From LMUY01 sp965199555 (GTDB lineage Bacteria; Pseudomonadota; Alphaproteobacteria; Acetobacterales; Acetobacteraceae), in NCBI GenBank assembly GCA_965199555.1, contig CBDASJ010000008.1, positions 1 through 64,000 on the forward strand: a stretch of DNA of 64,000 nt, written 5' to 3'. Under the pieces are notes generated by a model. That model worked only from the letters and a program-made list of their open reading frames with translations. It did not search any database and was not told the origin of the DNA. The position numbers were made by a program, and so were the translations under genes. Shown piece after piece: positions 33,058-44,160 of this stretch; within the stretch, counting starts at the first letter, position 1, and every line of letters begins with the position of its first letter.

Positions 33058-36000
33058 CTAGTAGTCCCGGTCCGAGATGTTCGGCAGCAGCAGCGTCGGG
33101 TCGTCCCGATCCCGGGTGACCGACAGGTCGAGCACGTCCAGCGACAGGATATCCGGCCGGATGACGCTGGACGGTGCCGCCGTCAGCGTGGCCGGCAAGG
33201 AGGATTGCACCGAGCAGCTTTGCGCCCCGATCGCGCATCCGTTCAGCGTGTAGGCGTTGCTGACGTTGGGAGAAATTTGCGACACCTGCGCGGCGTCGAA
33301 GCCGGTGAGGCCGTTCACCCGACCGCCGAACTCCGCGGAGCCGCCGGATGCGAACACGCTCAGGCTCGCCGCATCGATGGTCCCGGTGGCGGTGCCGGAG
33401 CCGAGCGACAACACCAAGCTGCTGCTGTCGGCATTGAGCGCGTTGAGCGACAAGGTGCCCCCGCTCGCCGGCAAGCCAAACCGTACGGTCGAGGTGCCGC
33501 CGGAATACGGCACGATCGTCGTGAGGCCGACCTGGTTGATCGCCGCCGTGCCATCCGCCCCGGGCAGGACCTGGAAGAAGCTGCCGGGCAGGTTGGCGTT
33601 GCCGGATGCCGGTTGGCCGTTGGTTTGGATGACTCCGCCATCGAACACGAGGGTCCTCGTCGCGATCACCGCGACATTGGGCGAGGACAGCGAGCCGCCC
33701 AGCAGCAACGGACCCGAATCCACCAGCGCGATGGCGGATGGGGAAGACAGGGTGCCGATCGCCAGGATGTTCGCCGTGCCGGCGACGCCCAGGGAGATCG
33801 GGCCGCCGGCCGAGCCGTTGAGGCCGGCGGCGGTCAGGTTGCCGCCGGTCTGCGTCAGGCTTCCCGGGGTGGTGATCGCCAATCCGCCGGTCTCGATCGT
33901 GCCCGCCAAGGCAACCGGGCCACCGGCGGTCAGCGTCAGGGTTCCCAGCGCGGCGGCGGTGCCCGCCACCATGCTGCCGCCAGTTTGCGTGATGGCGCCC
34001 GCGGCGTTCAGCCCGAGCGCCGAGCCCGCGGCGATCGCCCCGGCCGACTGGGTGATGGCACCGCCATCCGCCGTCAGCGTAACCACGGGCGCGGTGATGC
34101 CGCCGGACAACGCGAGGTCGCCGAGGCTGCGGAGCGTCACCGCCTGCCCATCGGTGACCGGGCCGTTGACGGCGAGCGGCTGGGCATCGACCAGGTTGAA
34201 GCCGTTCGTCGTTTGGAACGCACCGAGCGCATCGATCTGGTTTGCCCCGCCCAGATCGGCGCTGGCGCCGCGGCCGACCAGGCTGCGCACGCGGATGGCA
34301 CCCGCCCCGATCTCGCGGATCGCGCCCGCGCTTTCCAGGTCCAATACCGATACGTTCGCCAGGTTGAAGGCATCGGCGACCGTGACCGGGCCACCCGAGG
34401 CCGATCCCACCACCAGCGTGGTTGCCGTCACCGGCGGTGACCCGGTCAACCCGCCGCCCCCGGCCAGCGTGATGCCCTGTCCCGGCGTGTATTCCGCCAA
34501 CGCCACCGTGCCGCCGGGCGCGGCAAGCGAACCGCCGGGCGCGAAGCGGGGCGAGTCGTCCACCAGGGTCAGCGTGGCGTTCGGGCCGGCTGTGACCGTG
34601 CCGGTAACCGTCAACGGGATGGCGTCGGTCAGCGAGAAGTCACCGGACGTGGTGTAATTGCCCAGCGTGCCGATCTGGTTGCCCCGCTGCGTCAGGGCCA
34701 CGCTTTGCCCGCTGCCGGTCAGGCTGGACGCAACCACGCTGCCGCCGGGCTGCGTGACCGCGAGGGCGCTGAGGCTGAGTGCCCCGGTTTGCAGGCTGCC
34801 GCTGAGGGACAAGGCGCCCGGCGTGGACAGGGTGATGCTCGTGCCGTCCGTTACGGGCCCAGCCACGTTCAACGCCGCCTGGTCCACCAGGGTGAAGCCG
34901 CCGGTGCTGCTGAAGCTGCCGAGCCTTTGCACATTGTTGCCGGCGCTGCCGAGAGTCGTCGCGCCGGCGGACGACCCGCTGAGCGTCCCGGCCACGATCG
35001 TGCCGCCGGTTTGGGTGATGGCGCCGTTACTGGACGCCAGCGTCACGACCGGCGCGGACACGGTTCCGCTCAACGTCAACGGACCGACCGTGCTGAGCGA
35101 CACCTGCTGCCCGTCGCTCACCGGCCCGGTCACCGAAAGCGCCTGCCCGTTCACGAAGCTGAAGCCGGCCGTCGTGGTGAATCCGCCCAGGATGCCGACG
35201 CGGTTGGCGCCGCCCAGGCTGGCCGTGTTCGCCGAGCCGGTCAGCGTCGTCGCGGCAATCGTCCCGCCGGCACCCTCCGTCAGGGCGTTGGCCGTGGAAA
35301 GCGACACCGAGCCGGCACTCAGCGCACCGTTGATGGTCAGCCCCGACGATCCGACCAAGGCGATCTGCGACGCGCCGAGCGGGCCCGACACCACCAACGC
35401 ACCACCGTCGGTGAGGCTGAACGCCCCATTCGTGCTGAACCCGGCCACCGTGCCGATCGCGTTGGCGGGATTGGTGAGCGCCAGCGAACCCGCGGTGCCG
35501 GATAAGCTCCCCGCCGTGACGCTTGCGGACGGCGTCTCGCTCACATCCTGGCTGACCGCCAGCGACAAGCCGCCACCGAGGACGCTGGCGCCGGCAAAGG
35601 ACAGGTTTCCGGCAACCGACAGGCTGGCGTTGGCCGCTTTCAAGGCTGTGACCGTTAGGGATTGCCCGTTCGTGAGGGAAAACGCGTCCGCCGTGGTGAA
35701 ACCGGCGAGCGTGCCGATCTGGTTGCCGCCACCGAGGGTGGCGCTGGCGCCGTTGCCGGTCAGCGTGGCAACTCGGATCGCACCCGCGCCCGTTTCGCTG
35801 ATGGCGCCCGCGCTTTCCAGATCCAGCACCGAGATGGTGGATAGGTTGATCGCACCGGCGATGTCGATCGGGCCGCCCGTGGCGGACCCGATCACCAGCG
35901 TGCTCGCCGTCACCGGCGGCGTGCCGCTCAGCCCGCTGCCGCCTGCCACCGTGATACCCGCGCCGGGCGTGTACTCGGCCAACACCACGGTGCCGGCCGG

Positions 36001-39000
36001 CGCCGACAGCGACCCGCCCGGGCCGAAGCTCGGCGCATCATCCACCAGCGTCAGCGTCCGGCCCGGCCCGGCGGATACCGCGCCCGACACCGTCAGCGCC
36101 ATGGCGTCCGTCAGCGCGAAATCCGCCGTGCTGGTGAACCCGCCCAGCGTGCCGATCTGGTTGCCGCGCTGCGTCAACGCCGCACCGCCCGCGCTGCCGG
36201 TCAGGCTGGACGCGACCAGGCTGCCGCCGGGCTGCGTGATCGCGCCTCCCGCGGTCAGGGTCAGCGCCCCCGTCGTCACCGTGCCGCCCAGCGACAGCGC
36301 GCCGGGTGTCGCGATCGCCACGCCCGTCCGGTCCGTGACCGGACCGCTCACCGCCAGCGACTGCCCGTCCGCCAGGCTGAACCCGTTGGCACTGCTGAAG
36401 CCGCCGAGGGTGGCGACCATGTTGCCCGCGCTGCCCAGGCTTACCGCCCCGCCGGCCGAGCCGCTCAGCGTGCCGGCCACGATGGTGCCGCCGACCTGCC
36501 CGATATCGCCCGAGGAGGTCAGCGTCAGCGACGTCGTGCCCGCCACCACGCCGCCGGTCTGGTTGATCCCGCCTGGCGCGTTTGGTACGGCCGTCGCGGA
36601 CAGCGCCACCGACGGCGCCGTCACCGTGCCGGACAAGGTCAGCCCGCCCACCACGTTCAGCGCGATCGACTGGCCGTCCGTCACCGGTCCGGTCACCGTC
36701 AGACCCTGCCCGTTCGACAAGGAAAAACCCGCATTGGTGGCGAAGCCCGCCAACGTGCCGATCGCGTTGGTGCCACCCAGCGCGGCCGAGTTGGCCGAAC
36801 CGGTCAGCGTGCCGGCGGTCACCTGACCGTCTGGGCCTTCGCTGATCAGGTCGGCGGCGATCAGGTTGACGGTTCCGCCTGTCACGCCGCTGTTCAGCGC
36901 CAGGCTACCGACGGTCGACAGCGTGGCCGTGTTCGCGGCGACCGGCGTCGTCACCGTCAGACCGCGGCCATCAAACAGCGTGAAGTCGCCCGCCGCGGTA
37001 AAGCCACCCAACGTCGCCACCATATTGCCGGTGCTGCCGAGGCTTACGGCCCCGCCAGCCGAGCCGCTCAGCGTGCCGGCCACGATGGTGCCGCCGACCT
37101 GTCCGATATCGCCAGAGGAGGTAAGCGTCAGCGACGTCGTGCCCGTCACCGTGCCGCCAGTCTGGTTGATTCCGCCCGGCGCATTCGGCCCGGCCGTCGC
37201 GGTCAGCGCCACCGACGGCGCCGTCACCGTGCCGGCCAAGGTCAGCCCGCCCGCCACGTTCAACGCGATCGACTGGCCGTCCGTCACCGGGCCGGTCACC
37301 GTCAGCCCCTGCCCGTTCGACAAGGAAAGCCCCGCATTTGTCGCGAAGCCGGCCAGCGTGCCGATCGCATTGGTGCCGCCCAGCGCGGCCGAGTTGGCCG
37401 AGCCGGTCAGCGACGCCGCCGTCACGCCGGCGTTCGCAGCCTCGGAGATCGCGGCCGACGACACCAGCGACACGGCGCCGCCGGTGACGCTGCCGGTCAA
37501 CGCCAGATTGCCCGCCGCGGTCAGGCTCAGCGGCGATGACCCAGCGTCGACCGGTCCCACCACCGTCAGCGCCTGGCCATTCGTGAACGCAAAACCGCCC
37601 GGGGCCGTGAACCCGGCCAGCGTGCCGACGGCGTTGGCCGAACTGATCAGCGACACCGACCCGGCGCTGCCTGACAATGTCGGCGTGGCGATGACGCTGG
37701 TGTTGGCCGCGACGCCGCTCTGGTCGATCATGCCCAGCGTGGCCAGGGTCACCGACGTGCTGGCCGTCACCACGGCGGGGGGCACGCCGCCGCCGTTGGC
37801 GAGGAAGTGGATGCCGCTCGCATCGGCCGGCCCGTTTGACGCCAGCGTCACGGTCGGCGCGGTCAGCGCGCCTTGGACGTTGATGACCCCGGTGTTGTTC
37901 ACGGCGAACGACGTCCCGGCCACGACCGGCCCGCTGATCAACAGCCCGGTAGCCGTCGGGCTCGTGTTCGTCAGACTGAAGCCGTCCACCGTTGCAAGCT
38001 GCGCCAGGCTGCCGACGGTGTTGGCGCCGCCCAGGCTCATCGAGCCGGCCGACCCGCCAAGTTGCCCCGTGACAAGCTGGCCAGAGCTGCCTTCGGTCAC
38101 TGCGTTGGCCACCTGCAACTGGACGATGCCGGCCGTGATCGTGCTGTTCACCGTCAGCCCGCCATTGGTGACACGGAGGTCCAGCCCGCCGTTGGGGGCG
38201 GAAACCACGCCCGCAACCGTCAGATCCTGGTCGTTAACCAAGGCGAAGCCGGCTTGCGAACCGAACGGGCCGACCGCGCCGATCGCGTTGCTCGCGCTGG
38301 TCAAGGCTATGCTGGCGGCATTGCCCGACAAGGAGGCGGTCGTGATGGTGCCGCCCCCCTGAGCCAACGCGCCGGACGCCGTCAGCGACAGGCTGCCGGG
38401 CGCGGTGACATCGCCGTTCAACGCCAGGTCGCCGGTCACGGACAAGGCGGCCGAGGACGCGACCAGCGGGCCGGACACCTTCAACGACCCTGCGTCCGTC
38501 AACGAAAAGGGCCCCGCCGCGGTGAAGCCGCCCAACGTCGTGACCAGGTTGCCGGCACCGTTCAGCGCCACGCCGCCGTCGGAGGAGCCGGTCAGCGTGC
38601 CGGCCGTGATCGTGCCGCCGGTTTGAGTGATCGTGCCGGCATCGCCCCCGCGCGTTGCGGCCACTAGGTCGACGGACGCACCGGACAGGGTTCCCCCCAG
38701 GCTGAACGCGCCATTCTCGCTGATGGCCAGGGCGCCGCTGGCGGTGATCGCGCCAGCGGATTGCGTGAAGCTGCCGCTCGACTGGAGGGTGATCGTGCCG
38801 GCGTTCAGGCTGCCGCCGGTTTGCGTGATGGGGCTGGGCAGCGACACTCCGTCGCCTCCGCCATCGGAGGTGGACACCGCGATGGTGGCCGCCGTGATCG
38901 TGCCGCCGAGGGTCAGCGGCCCCAGGGTGTTCACGCTGTATGCGCCGGGCGCGGTGAAATCGCCCAGCGTGCCGATGCTGGCGCCGGCCAGGTCAACCGA

Positions 39001-42000
39001 CGTGGCGGTGCCCGTGAGCGTGGTGGCCGCCAGCCTTGCGCCGGTTTGCGTCGTTGCCGTGCCGCCGGGCACGTTCAGCGTCAGGATGCCGAAGCTTGCA
39101 TCCCCCACGAACGAGACGTTGCCGGACAGCACGTTCAAGGTTGTGTCGCCGAACGCGGTGCCGTTGCCGATCGCCAACCCGGTGGCATCGGTCAGCGTGA
39201 CGGCGCCGCTGGTTGCCCCCGACACGGCGCCGATGGCGTTGCCGGGCTGGTTCAGCGTCAACGAGCCGGTCGCGCCCGTCAGCGTCGGCGTCGTGATGGT
39301 GCCGCCGGTCTGGCTGGTGAGGTAAGTCGAATAAAGCCCCAAGGTGCCGCCGGCGACGATCGACCCCGAACTCTGGGTCAACGTCGTGGACGCCGACAAC
39401 ACCACGCCCCGCGCCGAAACGGTGCTGGCCTGGACGGTGATCGCCCCACCCGAGCCGATCCTCGCCTCCCCGCTGGTCGCATTGGCGGACAGGACGCCGG
39501 CGACCGCAACGTCCACCGACGTTTGCACGTTGAGCGATTGGCCGGCTGCCAGGCCGTCCACCTCGCCTGCGATGCCATCGGGGAAACCGATCCTGGCGAT
39601 CTGGTTGAAGCCGGACGAGAACTCCAGCGAGCCGACGCTGCCCGTCAGGTTGTTCACGATCAGCGTGGAGTTGCCGCCGACGGTAGCGCTGTCGCCCTGG
39701 GTCACGGCGCCCGTCGTACGGAGCTGCAACGTGCCGACGTGGCCGGTCAGGTCCACCGTTTCGCCCGGATCGCCGATGTTGATCGTGCCGGTCGTGTTGG
39801 CATCGCCCACATCCAGGCGCAGCGCAGTTATTTGGTTGGTCACCGCCGAGGATATCGACAGCGACGCCGGGTCCGCCGCCGCGGTGTCGATCAATTCGAT
39901 CCGGCGGTTCGCGGTGAAAGGGGCGAAGCCGACGCTGCCATTCGGCGCGGTGATGGTGCCGGTGTTGGCGGCTGTTACGGTATCGGCGACCAGGTTCAGG
40001 GATCCGCTCGTCGCCGAGATGGTGCCGGAGCCGGACGGAAACAGGGTCAGCCCGCTCGACGTGACCAGGGTGAAGTTGCCGGCGCTTTGCGTGAACGAGT
40101 CGAGACCGCTGATTTGGTTGTTCCGGCTGTTCAGGACGGTGTCGGCGGACGAACTGCCTGCAAAACTCGGCGTCGCGATCGAGGACGCGCCGTCTTGGGT
40201 GATGCCGTTGGCCGTCAGCGACACGGACCCGGCCGTCACGGTGCCGGTCACGTTCAGGGACGGCACGTTGGTGAGGCTGAACGCGTCATACGTGGCGAAG
40301 TCGCCGAGGTTCGTGACTTGGTTGGCGTCGTTCAGCGTGGCGAAGTTGCCCGCGCCGGTCAGCGTCGTCGCGGTGATGACGCCGCCCGTTTGGTTGATGC
40401 CGCCGCTGGTGCTGGGCGAGTAGCCGTCGGGCAGGCTGTTGAGACTGACGATGTTCCCGCGGATGTTGGCCAGCAGCGTCATCCCCGCTTTGCGTGCCGC
40501 CTGTCACCTGCCCTGCCGAAGACAGGGTCACGTCGTCCGGTAGCCGCCGTTTGCTGATGACGGGGGCCGAAACGGTCAGCGTCTCCCCGGTGTGGAACGC
40601 CAGGTCTCCGGCCGTGGTCGTGAAGCCGGCGAGGGTGCCGATGTAGTTGCCCGCGGACAACAACGACAGCGTGCCCGCCTGCCCAGACAGCGTGCCAGGC
40701 TGGCCCGGCGTCGCGGAGGCGATGGCGAGCGAGGCGCCGTTCCCCTGCGCGTCCATGCCCTGCGTCACCAATCCTGCCGACTGGAGCGCAAAGGTGGTGG
40801 GATGGGTGTTGCCGAAGCCGGCGCTGCCGAGGTCGATGGTTTCTGCGCCGGCGCCGATCGTGATGGTGCCCGTCGGCAATCCGGCGGCGCCGACTGCAGC
40901 GCCAAGTTGCAGCGTGGCCTCCGTCGTGTTGGCCAGCATGTCGGTCGTTATCACCAGGCCGCCCGACGGCGATGGCGCGGTGTTGGTCAGCAGCGTGGTG
41001 TTCGTTGGCGTGAACGGCGTGATCGCGAGAATGCCGTCTGGCGCCGAGATCGAAGCCGCCTGGCTGTTGGCATTCACCGTCAGCGAGTCCGTCGCCAGCG
41101 TAATGGTGTGGTTACTCGGGACCGAAAGGCCGCCGGAAGGCGAGGAACTGTTGTAGCCGATCGTCAGCGAGGGGCTGGCAAGGGTGAAATCGCCGGCCAT
41201 GACGGTGAAACCAGTTGGGCTCTGCGCCACGCCGCTGATTGCGTTTGCCGTGGACGGAAGCGACACGGAGCTGGCAAAACCCTCCAGGTCGCTGGCCGTC
41301 ACGCTCCCGCCGGTTTGCACCACCGGCCCCTGCGACGCGATTGACAAGGCTCCGCCGGTGATCGTCCCGGTCAGGCCGATCCCGTTGGTGCCCGCTTCCA
41401 GGTCGATATACCTGCCTGCCTGGATGCTGCCGGCGATGGTCAATCCTGCCGTGGAATCCGGGGTGGGCGAGCCGGTGGAGGCGGCGATCAACGTGACGCC
41501 GGGTGAATTGACCTGGCCTGTGTTGGCGAGCGTCAAGGCGCCGCCGGCGATCAGCGTCGCCGCCACGCTGGAGCTCACGGTACCCGTGACGGTGAGCGGC
41601 CCGGCCGTGGAAACCACGAGGCTTCCGGCACCGCCACTCAGGTCGTCGACCTGCCGGATGATGTTGGCCGGGTTGGACAGGTCGATACCACCCGCGGATG
41701 TCCCCCCGAGGGCGAGCACCTGCAGCGGGCCACCTTGCGTGACGGTTCCGCCGGCCATCAGCGACAGCTTGTTGAAGCCGCGGGGCCCGGTGAGGTCGAT
41801 CGTTTCACCCGACTGGCCCAGCGTGATCGGGCCACCGGTGGCCGTGGAACCGCCGAGTTGCAGCGTGTCGGCGGAGATGAATGCAAGCTGGCTCGTCGTC
41901 AGGCCGAGCACGCCCGTCGGCGCGGTGGCGGAGGATGTCACCGTGATGCCCCTGCCGCTCGTATACGGCTGGAGCGTCACGGAGCCGCCCGGCGCGAAAA

Positions 42001-44129
42001 CCGTCTGGCTTGGAGGGCCGTTCTGCGGTTGCGTGTTGCCTTGGATCGTTATGGCATCCGCGGCGAGAACGATGGCCTGCTGCGAGGGAACCGAGATGAC
42101 GCTGCTGGAAACGGTCGTGTTGGGGCCGACAACAAGGTTGGGGGCGGTGCTGTAGATCACCATGCCGCCGGACGATCGTCCGAAGCCCGCCGCCGTAGAC
42201 TGCGAGACCGGTGATGGCGTTGGCGCCAGTCAACGAGATCGACCCGGCGCTAGCCGTAGAGATCCGGTCGTAGCGAAACGGTGCCAAGAGCGCCTGTGCC
42301 CGGAGTCGACCGCCGTGACCGCTCCCTGCACCTCCAGCCCCAGGCCCGGCGCTGGTTTGGACGCTGCCTGAAATGACGACGCCGCCCGTGCCCGACTGCT
42401 TGAGAACAACGTCGTATGCCGAGATGGTGCCCTGGATCGACAGCACGCCGCCCGGAAACGGCGTGGCACTGCCGGGAGCCCCTGCGCTGAGTGTCAAGGC
42501 ATTCTGTTGCGTCGATGTCAGCGCGAGCGTCACCCCGGGGTTGACCGTCAGGTTGCGCCCGGCTTCCAGCGTCAGATTGCCACCTGCGTAGCTGAGGCTG
42601 CTGGCGACGGTCAGGTCCCGGCTGGCTTGCAGGTCGAGGTCGCCGAACAGGCCGCTGAATTGCGAAGGCGTGACATAGGCATCCGTCCCGCTGCTCGGCG
42701 TCGTGTAGGTGGTCGCACCCGGGTCCGCGTTTGCCGTGCCGTTCGGCGTGTCGGTGATCGTCAGGTCGCGCGGGTCGAGCACGATCGTGCCAAGGGCGCC
42801 GTGCGGGGCGGCGGTCGTCGCTGTTCCGGTCAAGGTGAAGCCGGTCTCGCCCGACAGCTCGATCGTGCCGCCATCGCCGCCGGCCTTGCCGCCGCGGGCG
42901 GATATCGCACCATCAACGGCCGTATGCTGCGTGCTGAGCACCGTCACGCGGCCGCCATTGCCCGCTGCCTTGGCATCGGCGGACACGCGCCCCCCCGCCG
43001 CGACGACAACACGGGCCGAGGTCCCCGCCGGCGCCACCCCGCGGCCCACCGCCCGGGCCAGGGTGGTGCCGACCGCGACCGTGCCGCCGCCGGCCTTGCC
43101 ATTGGCGGACACATGCGCGCCGGCCGCGATCTTCGTGGTGTCGCTGCCCGCCACCACCACCTGGCCGCCGGCCGTGCCGGGCGCCCGCCCGTCCGCGGCG
43201 ACGCGGCCCTCGACCAGCACGGAGCCGCCGGTCCCGGCGATCTCGATCCGGCCCGTCCGGTCGCCCACGCTGTCGGCGCGGATCGTGCCCCCCGCCCGCA
43301 CCAGCGTTTGCACCACGCCGTCCGCGGCCTTGGCGGTCAACTGCACCACGCCGCCATCGGCGCGGATCGTGCCGGTGTTGGTGACCAGCGCCGTCACTAC
43401 CTTGCCGTCGGGGCCGACCGGCGCCTGCGTCACCTGCTTGGTCACGTCGATCGCCACCAGGCCGTCGCCGTACATGTCCAGCGTGTGCGCCGATGCCCCG
43501 GCCAGCACCACCTGCCCCATCCGGGCGTTGATCACGCCCGAATTCGCCACCGACGGTGCCACCAGCGCCGCCAGCCCGGCTTGCTTCACCGTGATGGTGC
43601 CGCGGTTGTCGATCCGGGCGTTCGGGTTGGCGGCCTGGTCGAACACCATCTTGCCGGCCATGAAGTTCTGGTTGGTGATGCCGGCGGCGCTCACCACCAC
43701 GCTTTGCGCGTTGACCTGGGCGCCTTGGTAGAACGTCACGCCGGACGGGTTGGTCAGGATCACCTGGCCGTTGGCGTTGATCCGGCCCGCGATCGCCGAC
43801 GGGTCGCCCCCGGTCACCCGGTTCAGCGTCACCGCCGTGCTGCTCGGCTGCTGGAAGTTGACGCTTTGGCTGCTGCCGACGTCGAAGCTGCGCCAGTTGA
43901 TCGCGGCGCGGTTGGAGGATTGCGTGATGTTGGTGGCGTTCGCCGTCGTGCCGATCGACGCGGCGCCGGCCACCACCTGCCCGCCTTGCGGCCGCGCGCC
44001 AGGCGCCGGCTGCGCCATTGCCGGGGCCGCCACGACCAGCCCAACGGCGGCCTGCAAGGCGGTGCCGCGCAGCAAGGCGGCCCGGCTCACTCGGCGCGCG
44101 GTCATGACGGCAGCTACGGGTTTGGCCAT
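33058..44129 (-). CDS. Giant filamentous-haemagglutinin-like exoprotein (TpsA), frame broken twice
   Basis: A two-partner-secretion passenger of about 3,690 codons. The N-terminus has a long signal peptide ending APAMAQ. A TPS domain with NINGQV-like NANGQVILTNPSGVTFYQG follows, and then thousands of residues of short beta-helix repeats such as GSLALTNPANAIG. The C-terminus carries a Cys pair (NGCAIGAQSC, about 75 residues from the end), reminiscent of the cysteine anchors of HMW-type adhesins, and no toxin domain. The frame shifts near 42186-42188 and again near 40483-40486. Deleting one base at each site restores one continuous repeat protein (VYGGGFGRSSGGMVIYS and GTQSGMTLLANI across the junctions). 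It lies 31 bases downstream of its transporter gene and couples to the CHAT gene. Confidence 0.85.
36400..36825 (-). repeat. Internal duplication in the adhesin gene, copy A
   Basis: About 425 bases that match copy B at 37003-37428 at roughly 90% identity by eye, offset by 603 bases, that is exactly 201 codons. Both encode LTLTSSGDIGQVGGTIVAG followed by the same GTLSGSAGGAVSLGS and preceded by VTDGQSIALNV. The in-frame period indicates expansion of the beta-helix by duplication of a 201-residue module. Confidence 0.75.
37003..37428 (-). repeat. Internal duplication in the adhesin gene, copy B
   Basis: Partner of the block at 36400-36825, shifted by 603 bases. A more diverged, longer-range pair also exists in this gene, at about 34290-34700 versus 35770-36190, both encoding ISVLDLESAGAI-like and TLVDDxPxFxPGGSL-like segments. 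Confidence 0.75.
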
Positions 44130-44160
44130 GGTTTCGCTTCCTTCGCCCGGCTGCCGCCGC

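Noticed and set aside
32743..40557. Very long plus-strand reading frames (up to 722 residues) across the adhesin gene
   Set aside because: They are antisense to a continuous repeat protein, have Pro/Arg/Ala-rich composition with no motifs, and are produced by the high GC content and repeat structure.
33058..44129. Contact-dependent inhibition (CdiA) toxin
   Set aside because: No C-terminal toxin domain, VENN-type motif or adjacent immunity gene; the C-terminus ends in adhesin-like sequence.
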